Shown piece by piece: positions 33,301 through 39,122 of a DNA stretch of 41,993 nucleotides; within the stretch, counting starts at the first letter, position 1; every line of letters begins with the position of its first letter. A model generated the notes under the pieces. It was given only the letters and a program-made list of their open reading frames with translations, was not told the origin of the DNA and searched no databases. The position numbers and the translations under genes are program-made. The stretch is from XYB2-FULL-45-11 sp964355525 (GTDB lineage Bacteria > Patescibacteriota > Patescibacteriia > UBA9934 > GWF2-40-263). Location of the stretch: NCBI GenBank assembly GCA_964355525.1, contig CAYHDY010000004.1, positions 1-41,993 of the forward strand, given 5' to 3'.

Positions 33301-33528
33301 GATGACATAAACTCTTCGATCACTCATCCCTTCGTGCACGAACACACATCCGGACGGCAACACCGCCAAATGATCCTGTCCCGCGGACAAAACCGAGGAG
33401 TTGAATGTGTGTCGAGCAAGCTTCATCCGCTTGGGCTCGGCACCCATCACTTCCTTCACACGATCCACTTGCAATTCCGCAACACCGTTCGGATTCACAA
33501 TGATCCGCTTTTCATCACGTATAGCCAT
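30361..33528 (-). CDS. Giant E2-like protein 1 (1055 aa) with repeated beta modules
   Basis: Residues about 60-260 resemble the E2-like domain (prokaryotic E2 family D, PRTRC protein B) found beside ThiF/JAB genes. Key segments are RRVYVIEQPPCVRPVVW (71-87), FRLAFPYVVFIVNTAGDQI (120-138), FYFRTEPLRSWNDDLYLPSV (145-164), NHNICWGSGS (171-180) with candidate Cys175, and FWNTPFNDHWLETYDRY. The family position of the catalytic residue is from memory and may be wrong. Residues 290-1055 form a long beta-rich tail with recurring pieces (KKGETYQVKHF, IDMDGDLEVCF, VKDGAFSFDNKRICEG, RVGNDTTFLKTGSVLRV), ending in an SH3-like WYASIDEIEYV. Starts at ATG 33528 with AAGGAGT. Much larger than known relatives of 200-400 aa. 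Confidence 0.72.
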   Translation of the reverse strand: MAIRDEKRIIVNPNGVAELQVDRVKEVMGAEPKRMKLARHTFNSSVLSAGQDHLAVLPSGCVFVHEGMSDRRVYVIEQPPCVRPVVWNKIQPEVINRLRRRGCVGKFGLNPDKFHNDKIFRLAFPYVVFIVNTAGDQIESTAVHFYFRTEPLRSWNDDLYLPSVPNFNSINHNICWGSGSHSFGQEGGTLARQIDEMVHAFWNTPFNDHWLETYDRYAGLIPELSTPWHWQYYSLRNPLFVLDADWIAPGRTPKSFIQNLQRHRGEDLFEVLVNAAQRAPRYIAGMDDQQLIVSPSPDIFFQGVLISVLDTFVASGDAAPFKKGETYQVKHFFEPKKDPQTRMVQLVEMAEPIRLDLLLAFTNKAIDENAEKKFMFNGIEARVGNYIEFTSAAEFPPNLGFRSGTVPIEDVRIDMDGDLEVCFRNNWFYITVDQGKTLRTGYSVKTFEVKDGAFSFDNKRICEGESVYVNYRIDRVHDVFFDTGEAQAGRDHLVETTLFVAKVFAVEKPFGTTIYVRFRGMDRDIPFFCNGTFFADWKTVQVVCKEKEVRFGEDHLKLLNSFDLLAKEERRIDGHVHLYTPVRFVNRTTETDRFEQIDLEVAFGNAPIPVVKDGKWVWNDDYTFVQTRVGNDTTFLKTGSVLRVDEAIDGAEIGSLLQVVCFDPTKKEIFFSDGRFILFSEEFLFRVSVKQTDGSFKKFPKADASALSFTRGKTTETGGMFVSGEECLYVGNDSGFRNQVMIVKEFRPCGNHFHINLELKDGRRFGEVGLGEIQKIQTLRLLPKWPSTVQTGNYTDGKKTFQISEKMLERQLELKTRKLVGEGVDGKPISIGDVVTVTTRSWGYESNGGISKEASDTFLPALVVHSEMAGDGRIPFLFLWFEKKVCTYRSRDIIGYEKLPEWVRKAFTELGEIGANRVDHCLALTMVPELVRPVEKKEIIEKPVRIKTDVEPVHGRGNVLADERGFIVECANGEVIVCFPNDPEWMGKETEIEIDLQVGDKVRMKEGVKTPIFLGTFTQGQQIGIVCEDHANMFRIDFPEQPGWYASIDEIEYVP

Positions 33529-33588
33529 GGATGACTCCTTGTTGTTTTCAATTGGAGAGGACGGACCCGCATCGTTTGCAGGCCGAGT

Positions 33589-33617
33589 TTTTTACCTGAT
33601 TTTCATAAAATGGTCAA
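33589..33617 (-). promoter_or_regulatory. Promoter of the 1055-aa E2-like gene
   Basis: On the minus strand this reads TTGACC (33617-33612), a 17-base spacer, TAAAAA (33594-33589). It is identical in sequence and context to the promoter at 30173-30201. Confidence 0.72.
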
Positions 33618-33622
33618 GGTCA

Positions 33623-33734
33623 TTCGCGTCCCCACCCATACCCTCCCCTGTGGTCAGGGGAGGGGTAGCGAATTGAATCGATTTATTCGCGCTCCCTCCC
33701 CCTGAGCACAGGGGGAGTCGGAGGGGGACGCGAA
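33623..33734. repeat. Boundary repeat element, copy 3
   Basis: The terminal inverted repeat is TTCGCGTCCCC / GGGGGACGCGAA, with two internal hairpins separated by GAATTGAATCGATTTATTCG. It fills the space between the terminator of the ubiquitin-like gene and the -35 box of the 1055-aa gene. Confidence 0.93.
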
Positions 33735-33735
33735 A

Positions 33736-33766
33736 CAAAAAGACCGCCGGAAAGATTCCAGCGGCA
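33736..33766 (-). terminator. Terminator of the RuvB-like/JAB/E1/Ubl operon
   Basis: On the minus strand, GCCGCTGG pairs with CCGGCGGT with one mismatch, then CTTTTTG. It abuts boundary repeat copy 3. Confidence 0.75.
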
Positions 33767-33806
33767 GGAGAGGGACTGATTGCGAGCTTGAGACGTTGCC
33801 CGAGAA

Positions 33807-34232
33807 TTACGAGCTTTGCTTGTCGCCCGACTTCTTGACGAACTCGAGGCGATCACCGGCGGTGAGGACGTAGGTTTCGCTCACGGCCGTGTTGTTGACG
33901 CGCGGTTCGGCTTCGGGGCCGATGTTGAGCATCGTCGCGAGCCGTTTGCGCACATCGCTGACTTTCTGGCCGACGACCTTGTAGCGCCCGCTCGATGCAC
34001 CGGACGTGACCTGAACGTCGTCGTCTTCATCGTCGTCCACTTCCGCATCTTGTGCCTGTTGCGCTTTGGCGCCGGGCTTGGCCGCGGCCGGACCTTGCTT
34101 GTCGAGGATCTGCTTGATGTACACGTCGCGGTCGAGACCGTTGACGAATTCAATGCCGAGCTTCTGGGACGCTTCGCGCAATTGCTTCTTGCTGTAACCG
34201 ACCAACTCTTCCTGAGTATAGCGTGTTGCCAT
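33807..34232 (-). CDS. Ubiquitin-like (beta-grasp) protein with SAP/Rho-N-like N-terminus
   Basis: The 141-aa protein has three parts. Residues 5-45 (TQEELVGYSKKQLREASQKL, then GIEFVNGLDRDVYIKQIL) look like a SAP or Rho-N helix-extended-helix nucleic-acid-binding motif. Residues 46-80 are a low-complexity linker with an acidic run (DDDEDDD). Residues 83-136 look like a compact ubiquitin-like domain: YKVVGQKVSDVRKRLATMLN, PRVNNTAVSETYVLTAGDRL, then EFVKKSG. The pattern VN...V...Y.L.AGDRLEFVK is that of small bacterial Ubl proteins encoded with ThiF/E2/JAB genes. The tail SGDKQSS lacks a GlyGly end. If conjugated, it would need processing after Gly136 or an unusual end. Strong AAGGAGG site; two bases from the E1 stop. 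Confidence 0.72.
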   Translation of the reverse strand: MATRYTQEELVGYSKKQLREASQKLGIEFVNGLDRDVYIKQILDKQGPAAAKPGAKAQQAQDAEVDDDEDDDVQVTSGASSGRYKVVGQKVSDVRKRLATMLNIGPEAEPRVNNTAVSETYVLTAGDRLEFVKKSGDKQSS

Positions 34233-34234
34233 GA

Positions 34235-34948
34235 CTACTTTGCCTCCTTGTTGTTGTTCTTGATACGGTGAACCGGGTTGACTCTCCCGATTTGCATGTC
34301 AAAGTAAAGCTCACCGAAGGGGATCTTGTCAAGGAAACCTTCCTCGACAATCAGATACAGCACCGTGCACATGAGCGTCGCAACGAAGTCGTTTGCGAAG
34401 AACAGTTGCGGAGAGGACTCCATGGCTTTTTCTTCGCAACTCATCTCGTGCGGGGATTTGTCTTTGGGATCAGCGATTTCCGGATGGACGTCGCTCAAAG
34501 ATTCCGTGATGTCCTGACCGTCCTTGCGCACGTAGATCTGCACATTGCCGTCGGTCATGTCATTGCCACCGCAGACGATCGTGACGTTTGCGAGCGTGCC
34601 CGCATACGTGTCGGTCAATTTGCGAGACTTGTTGTTGTCCACGCACAGGAACACAATGTCGCCTTCACTGATGCAGAAATCGATGTTGTCTTCTGTCAGA
34701 AACTCGGGAACGGCGACGAACGTCACATTCGGAAACTTGCCGGATGCATGTGCCACACAGACCTCGGCCTTGTTGCCGAGCCTGTCGAAGTCTTGCCGTG
34801 CTGCATTCTTCGGTTCATACGCGTCGCCGTCGATCCCCGTGTTCGTTGCGTACGTGTCTTTAAAGTACTGGTAGTACCGGCCGAGTTTCGGAACAAGAGC
34901 GCTTCCGCCCCCACCCGCACCAACGATCTCCATTGAGAAATTTCGCAC
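34235..34948 (-). CDS. E1/ThiF-like ubiquitin-like-protein activating enzyme
   Basis: The 237-aa protein is a minimal ThiF/E1 adenylation domain. The nucleotide loop MEIVGAGGGGSALVPKL lies at residues 6-22, D40/D42 are in the ribose-binding strand, the motif KNAARQDFDRLGNK (47-60) supplies the conserved Asn48, Arg51, Gln52 and Lys60, and FLCVDNNKSRK (100-110) holds Asp104. After the last core strand, SCEEKAMESSPQLFFANDFV (170-189) places Cys171 before the crossover helix, as in E1 and PRTRC-ThiF proteins, so a thioester step is plausible. The two CxxC zinc pairs of MoeB/ThiF are absent. The start is GTG at 34948 with AGGAGGCAACT directly before it. It should adenylate the Ubl encoded immediately downstream. 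Confidence 0.87.
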   Translation of the reverse strand: MRNFSMEIVGAGGGGSALVPKLGRYYQYFKDTYATNTGIDGDAYEPKNAARQDFDRLGNKAEVCVAHASGKFPNVTFVAVPEFLTEDNIDFCISEGDIVFLCVDNNKSRKLTDTYAGTLANVTIVCGGNDMTDGNVQIYVRKDGQDITESLSDVHPEIADPKDKSPHEMSCEEKAMESSPQLFFANDFVATLMCTVLYLIVEEGFLDKIPFGELYFDMQIGRVNPVHRIKNNNKEAK

Positions 34949-34957
34949 AGTTGCCTC

Positions 34958-36166
34958 CTAGTCCTCTCCCGGATCAAATTCCGAAAGAGGGGTTTGTTGT
35001 TGATTGATCACACCACGATGTTCTTGGAATCGATACTGGATTCGACATTCCATTTCAGGACATTCTTCTCGTATCCTCCTTTGAAAATCATCGAGCGACA
35101 TGATTTGCCCGCCTCTCGGAACGAAAATGAAATCACCATTGCGCGAATGATATCCATAGACGATGAAAACCCGGTCATCTTCTTGTTTCTTTTCACTGAA
35201 GTCTTTGCGATCGATGCTCGGAGCCAACACACCCGGCACGTACGTCGTGTATCGCGATGCAATGGGCGTGACGACGATCGGTTTCGGTGGTTCCGGAACT
35301 CGTACCTGTTCTTTCCATGTTTCCGGGAATGGATAATCCGCGAGCGACTCATCTTCCTCGAACTGAAACTGCAGACCGTCGACTTTGTACGTACTCGGCG
35401 TCACAACGACTTCCGGACCCGGAACATCGATAAACGCTTCATCCTCATTGGGAATGATCATTCCTGTAAGCTGCTTAACGATGAACCCTCGTTTCCCACG
35501 CACGCGTCGAGTGGGCGCGTAGTTGGTCGTAGGTGTGTACGTTGGCATTGGAATTTCCACTTGTCCGTAGGTCACGCCAGCGAAGTAATCTTCCGGTTGC
35601 GTAACGAATCGAAGCTGATTGCAAACAATCTGAACGCTCACCCCGGGACATTTCCGTGAGATGTGTCCGAACGTTGCATGCAGTCCGTCGAAGAACATTT
35701 CATCGTGCTGATCGCCGCCGCTGTGAAACGGAGCCATGTCGCAGTGACTGTGAATGGTTCCAACTTTGAGCCAATGCCCACCGAGTTGGATTCCATCTTC
35801 GTATCGAACCGAGCCGGGTGTCACCACCTGAATCGGCGCTTCGATTTTCCAGATCTTCTTCTTCGGATGATAGAACAGCAAGACGACTGCTTCGCCACGC
35901 TTTTCTTTGAGCACCCAACGGAAAAAGTTCAGGATCTGCGCGAGATGCGGCATCGGAATCGGTTCGAGATTTAACCGCGCCCACGAGTGCTGACTCGCAA
36001 GTTCGGGAATCTCTTTCACCGGAATCATCGCCTGCATCACACCCAGATTCTTGTACAGAAATGCTCCGTCTTTCGTGATCAGGTAGCAGCAATCCGTCCC
36101 GTCCGGCAGCTTGATCTTTGCATGCCGTTTGAGGTAAATCGGAATTTCGTTGTCATCGTCCGCCAT
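34958..36166 (-). CDS. JAMM/JAB metalloprotease-like protein with C-terminal extension
   Basis: This 402-aa protein contains a complete JAMM zinc motif. Glu92 is in RGEAVVLLFYH, and H139-S-H141, seven residues, S149-x-x-D152 lie in TIHSHCDMAPFHSGGDQHDE. This is the E-x(n)-H-S-H-x7-S-x2-D pattern of deubiquitinating and Ubl-processing enzymes. The N-terminal 75 residues and the 200-residue C-terminal part are not recognised. The tail has a Pro-rich linker (RVPEPPKPIVVTPIASRY) and then a compact domain, DRVFIVYGYHSRNGDFIFVP to the end, which could be a second beta-grasp-like or adaptor module. It may trim the Ubl tail or remove it from targets. Strong GGGAGGT site; overlaps the RuvB-like gene by 14 bases. 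Confidence 0.85.
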   Translation of the reverse strand: MADDDNEIPIYLKRHAKIKLPDGTDCCYLITKDGAFLYKNLGVMQAMIPVKEIPELASQHSWARLNLEPIPMPHLAQILNFFRWVLKEKRGEAVVLLFYHPKKKIWKIEAPIQVVTPGSVRYEDGIQLGGHWLKVGTIHSHCDMAPFHSGGDQHDEMFFDGLHATFGHISRKCPGVSVQIVCNQLRFVTQPEDYFAGVTYGQVEIPMPTYTPTTNYAPTRRVRGKRGFIVKQLTGMIIPNEDEAFIDVPGPEVVVTPSTYKVDGLQFQFEEDESLADYPFPETWKEQVRVPEPPKPIVVTPIASRYTTYVPGVLAPSIDRKDFSEKKQEDDRVFIVYGYHSRNGDFIFVPRGGQIMSLDDFQRRIREECPEMECRIQYRFQEHRGVINQQQTPLSEFDPGED

Positions 36167-37337
36167 CTTTGACCTCCCGTTGCACGAGTTTGCGTCCCCG
36201 TGCAGTTTTTTGAATCCAGCTTTGTCGAATCAGCCACGGCTCGATAGTCGCTTCGACTTCCGAAACTTCCATGTCGAGCGCTGAGGCCATCGTCGCGAGG
36301 CTTGCGGATCCTCCGTTTCGCGCGAGCGTGTCCACATAGACCCGCTCTTCCCTTCGCAGTCCGTCACTGTTGTAACCTGTCAATTGCAGAAGTGCTTGCG
36401 CATCGCTCAAAGTGAGTCGATCTTTTCCGCGCGCATGCGCGCGATCGCTCAGCTGAATCAGAAACTCATTGAGCGAACGCGGATTGTCACGACTCGCAAC
36501 CGCAGCGACACGCATCGCGTCGATATCCACGGTCATGTCCAAAATCTGCGCGGAACGAAATCCGATCTGAACCATTTCCTCCGTCGTGTAAAACGGCAGA
36601 GTGTAATTGGTACCGAATCGATTCCGAAACGGCGCGAGCAACTTTGCTGGATTCGTAGTCGCTCCGACAATCGTCACAGCCGCACAGGCGATCGACGATG
36701 TGAACATCGTCCCGCCTTTGCGTTTTTCTACGATCGGCAGTCGACCGTCTTCCATGACAGAATACAATGTCTCTTGCGCCTCTTTGCCCATGCCGTGAAT
36801 TTCATCGATGAAGATGATTTCGCCGGACTTCCATCGCATCACTTCCACGGTCACATCCGCCGCGCGCTTGAGCTGAGCTCCGACGAGCGTGCGAATGGGA
36901 CGCGAGGATTCATGTGCGATCGAAAGCGCGAGCGTGGTCTTGCCGAGTCCGCGCGGTCCGGTAAACAGAATGTGCCGAAGCGGCTTGTCCTGATTCCGCG
37001 CCGCGAGGATCGCGTCCGTCAGCAATTCCTTCAATGCCACATGTCCGATCACGTGATCGAACGATCCCGGACGCAATCGCGCCATCGGATCATTCGAGAC
37101 ATTCGCTTTCGGCAGAACATCTTCCCGCAATCGCGAAGCAAGCTGACGCCGAACAGCCGCGGGCAATCCCGTCGATTCCAAATCATCCGCTTCCATCGAA
37201 GCTGCGATGCCAGGAACGGCCGCGCCGAGATTCCGCAGCATCGTAAGAATGGTTTCGATGCGAGTATCAGCATCTTCCGCGCCGATCGATTGCAAATACG
37301 GAGGCACTGTTTCGAGAACAATAGAGCGAAGAGACAT
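36153..37337 (-). CDS. RuvB-derived AAA+ ATPase of the ubiquitin-like operon
   Basis: The 394-aa protein resembles RuvB over its C-terminal 300 residues. RLRPGSFDHVIGHVALKELL is at 88-106, Walker A FTGPRGLGKTTLALSIAHES at 125-144, and Walker B EIIFIDEIHGMGKEAQETLY at 173-192. Sensor 1 is GATTNPAKLLAPFRNRF, with the arginine finger at about 238-240, and the winged-helix end is IEPWLIRQSWIQKTARGRKL. Residues 1-80 are an extra helical region absent from RuvB. RuvB's typical LPEPLRDRFG motif is altered to LAPFRNRFG. Its position as first gene of the JAB-E1-Ubl operon, not beside ruvA/ruvC, points to a dedicated motor, perhaps an unfoldase or DNA translocase. Starts at ATG 37337 with AAGGA. Confidence 0.9.
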   Translation of the reverse strand: MSLRSIVLETVPPYLQSIGAEDADTRIETILTMLRNLGAAVPGIAASMEADDLESTGLPAAVRRQLASRLREDVLPKANVSNDPMARLRPGSFDHVIGHVALKELLTDAILAARNQDKPLRHILFTGPRGLGKTTLALSIAHESSRPIRTLVGAQLKRAADVTVEVMRWKSGEIIFIDEIHGMGKEAQETLYSVMEDGRLPIVEKRKGGTMFTSSIACAAVTIVGATTNPAKLLAPFRNRFGTNYTLPFYTTEEMVQIGFRSAQILDMTVDIDAMRVAAVASRDNPRSLNEFLIQLSDRAHARGKDRLTLSDAQALLQLTGYNSDGLRREERVYVDTLARNGGSASLATMASALDMEVSEVEATIEPWLIRQSWIQKTARGRKLVQREVKDGGR

Positions 37338-37392
37338 CTCTTAATCCTTCGGTTGTAAACAACTCCCCCGCGAACCGCTCGCGAGACCGAAC

Positions 37393-37421
37393 TTTTTACA
37401 CAGATTTGCGGGAAACGTCAA
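37393..37421 (-). promoter_or_regulatory. Promoter of the RuvB-like/JAB/E1/Ubl operon
   Basis: On the minus strand this reads TTGACG (37421-37416), a 17-base spacer, TAAAAA (37398-37393). The GTTCGG following the -10 box parallels the promoters of the two E2-like genes. Confidence 0.7.
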
Positions 37422-37426
37422 GTGAA

Positions 37427-37537
37427 TCACGTCCCCACCCATACCCTCCCCTGTGGTCAGGGGCGGGGTAGCGCATTGAATCGGTTCACATGCGATCCCT
37501 CCCCCTGACAACAGGGGGAGTCGGAGGGGGACGCGAA
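37427..37537. repeat. Boundary repeat element, copy 4
   Basis: It begins TCACGTCCCCACCCATACCC and ends GGAGGGGGACGCGAA, with the same two-hairpin plan as copy 3. It lies between the terminator of the zinc-ribbon gene and the -35 box of the RuvB-like operon, six bases from the latter. Confidence 0.92.
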
Positions 37538-37540
37538 TTA

Positions 37541-37567
37541 AAAAACACATCCGCAGGGGGATGTGTC
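37541..37567 (-). terminator. Terminator of the zinc-ribbon gene
   Basis: On the minus strand, ACACATCC and GGATGTGT form an 8-bp stem, followed by six T. Confidence 0.9.
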
Positions 37568-37594
37568 GAGAGATTTCCTTGCTTCTTCGCCGAC

Positions 37595-38494
37595 CTAGCG
37601 CCGGGCGGGGACGCGCTGCGCGGGCGGCTTGACGAGCACGATGACCTTGCCGGTCGACTTGTAGCGCTCGAGTTCCATGCGCGCCGCGTTGAAGTAGGGA
37701 CTGTTCGTCGCCTCCTTGTCGCTCACGGCTTGCAGGAGCAGGTGCAGATCCGCGCTCTGGTCTTCCGGGACGTCGCCGAGCACTTCGTTGACGTGGACGT
37801 AGGACAGCTCCCGGACTTCCGAGGAAACGCCGGCCCAGTTGGTCTGGCACTTGGGGCAGTACTGATCCGGGCCGACCAGGTGGACGCCGTGGATCGGGCA
37901 GATCTCGTACGCCGCGTCGGGCAATTCCGTCGCCTTGTAGAGCCGCTGCAGGACGCCCTTGACGCTGACCGTGTCGCCGATTTCGATGCCGATGCGGAGC
38001 TGGCCCAGGTTCGCCAGGCTCATTTCCTGATCGATCACGAGCGCACGCTTGTCCTTGTAGACGAGGAACGCGTTGCTTTCGGCGCGCTTGTTGAGCTCGA
38101 AGACGATGTCGGGCCGCTCGGTGGGCTTGAACTTCGCGAGCAACGTGGCATCCGACAACCGATCCGGCGACACGAACGCGTCCAGGAACTCCGCCGTCAT
38201 CGGGCCCAGCCCGCCCGCTTGGGGAGCTTCGGCCACGACAGGCTTCGTTTCCGGGACCTCGGGCGCACGCCAGACCTTGGCGATCGCACGTGCGACTGCC
38301 TTCGGAACGCCGCACTGCGAGATGTCCTCGAACGACATCTCCGCCGCCGAGGCTTCGACGCCGCCGCCCTCCTTGAGCAACGCCGCGACGACCTTGTCGA
38401 CCTCGATCTTGCTTTCATCGCCGACGCTTTCGTTGTACCCGCTGAGCAACGCCAGCACCAACTTCTGTTTGAACAATTCCGGCTTCTTTGCCAT
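37595..38494 (-). CDS. Zinc-ribbon protein of unknown function, possible member of the Ubl cluster
   Basis: The 299-aa protein starts MAKKPELFKQKLVLALLSGY and has a helical N-terminal domain with the piece EVDKVVAALLKEGGGVEASA and a tail ending VPKAVARAIAKVWR. A Pro/Ala linker follows, then a mixed domain (LLAKFKPTERPDIVFELNKR). Near residues 190-212, CPIHGVHLVGPDQYCPKC gives a CxxH...CxxC zinc ribbon. The C-terminus has a helical segment and ends PPAQRVPARR. I know no family. ATG at 38494 is chosen because AGAAGGAAG lies seven bases upstream and the promoter lies at 38598-38626; the frame extends further upstream but is not supported. GC-rich codons, promoter and terminator match the Ubl cluster genes. 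Confidence 0.8.
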   Translation of the reverse strand: MAKKPELFKQKLVLALLSGYNESVGDESKIEVDKVVAALLKEGGGVEASAAEMSFEDISQCGVPKAVARAIAKVWRAPEVPETKPVVAEAPQAGGLGPMTAEFLDAFVSPDRLSDATLLAKFKPTERPDIVFELNKRAESNAFLVYKDKRALVIDQEMSLANLGQLRIGIEIGDTVSVKGVLQRLYKATELPDAAYEICPIHGVHLVGPDQYCPKCQTNWAGVSSEVRELSYVHVNEVLGDVPEDQSADLHLLLQAVSDKEATNSPYFNAARMELERYKSTGKVIVLVKPPAQRVPARR

Positions 38495-38597
38495 GGGAAC
38501 ACTTCCTTCTTTCCCCAAACTCACTCTCGACTCAGGGGAAATGAATGGGCACGATTGCCCTACGGACCGAACGGGAAATCCGAACAGACCGCCCCTG

Positions 38598-38626
38598 AAA
38601 CTACCAGTCCGGCAAAAAAGTGTCAA
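38598..38626 (-). promoter_or_regulatory. Promoter of the zinc-ribbon gene
   Basis: On the minus strand this reads TTGACA, a 17-base spacer, TAGTTT, giving a leader of about 95 bases. No boundary repeat is attached here; the divergent RRM gene lies directly upstream. Confidence 0.75.
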
Positions 38627-38636
38627 GCAAACCATT

Positions 38637-38667
38637 TTGACAATCGCAAAAAACAGTGTCATTCTAT
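38637..38667 (+). promoter_or_regulatory. Putative promoter of the RRM gene
   Basis: TTGACA at 38637-38642, with a weak -10 candidate TTCTAT at 38662-38667 (19-base spacer) or CATTCT at 17 bases. It is back to back with the zinc-ribbon promoter. Confidence 0.4.
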
Positions 38668-38697
38668 GCATACATTAATTATTTCTTCGTTTCTTTT

Positions 38698-38955
38698 ATG
38701 CAGAACAAGTTATTCGTCGGCAGCATTCCTTGGAAAACCACAGAGGCGGATCTCACAACGGTCTTCTCTGACTTTGGAACTGTTGTCTCCGCGCGTATCA
38801 TTACCGACAAATTTTCGGGAAAAAGTCGCGGATTCGGCTTTGTCGAGATGTCTTCTGAAGATGAAGCGTTGGCAGCCGTGACTGGCTTGGACGGAAAAGA
38901 CTTCATGGGTCGTCCTCTCGCTGTGAGTGTTGCAAGACCAATGAAAGCGGAATAA
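38698..38955 (+). CDS. RRM-domain RNA-binding protein
   Basis: This 85-aa single RRM has RNP-2 LFVGSIPW at residues 5-12 and RNP-1 KSRGFGFVEM at about 42-51, with the usual beta-alpha-beta spacing (TEADLTTVFSDFGTVVSARI; DEALAAVTGLDGKDFMGRPL). Such small RRM proteins occur in cyanobacteria and other bacteria and bind single-stranded RNA, often during cold or stress. There is no Gly-rich tail. ATG at 38698 is the first start in the domain frame, and the Shine-Dalgarno site is weak. A terminator follows at 38973. Confidence 0.95.
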   Translation: MQNKLFVGSIPWKTTEADLTTVFSDFGTVVSARIITDKFSGKSRGFGFVEMSSEDEALAAVTGLDGKDFMGRPLAVSVARPMKAE

Positions 38956-38972
38956 CCAAAAATTCCAAATCG

Positions 38973-39010
38973 AAAATCCCAAATTCCAAAGATGGAGTTT
39001 GGGATTTTTT
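38973..39010 (+). terminator. Terminator of the RRM gene
   Basis: AAAATCCCAAA and TTTGGGATTTT form an 11-bp stem with a loop of about 14 bases, ending in a T-run. Confidence 0.85.
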
Positions 39011-39033
39011 GATTGGACAGAATCGATGGACGA

Positions 39034-39062
39034 TTGACAATTCGCTCGTTTCCAACTAGTCT
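39034..39062 (+). promoter_or_regulatory. Promoter of the 98-aa gene
   Basis: TTGACA (39034-39039), a 17-base spacer, TAGTCT (39057-39062), with a leader of about 55 bases to ATG at 39123. Confidence 0.72.
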
Positions 39063-39122
39063 ATTGTGTCCGTGTGGGCAAACAACCTCTTTCTCGCAAC
39101 AAACCAACCCAAGGATACAAAG

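Noticed and set aside
27351..37337. Calling the cluster a canonical PRTRC cassette
   Set aside because: There is no ParB-like gene, the Ubl is not of the PRTRC-C type as I remember it, and the large proteins are far longer than PRTRC protein B. I only use PRTRC as the nearest known relative.
11475..37537. CRISPR array
   Set aside because: The repeats are few, dispersed over 26 kb, palindromic over their full length and have no regular spacers or cas genes.
37341..38315. Long Arg/Pro/Gly-rich reading frame on the minus strand
   Set aside because: It overlaps the zinc-ribbon gene in another frame, runs through the terminator and boundary repeat, and has the composition of a frame-shifted GC-rich gene.
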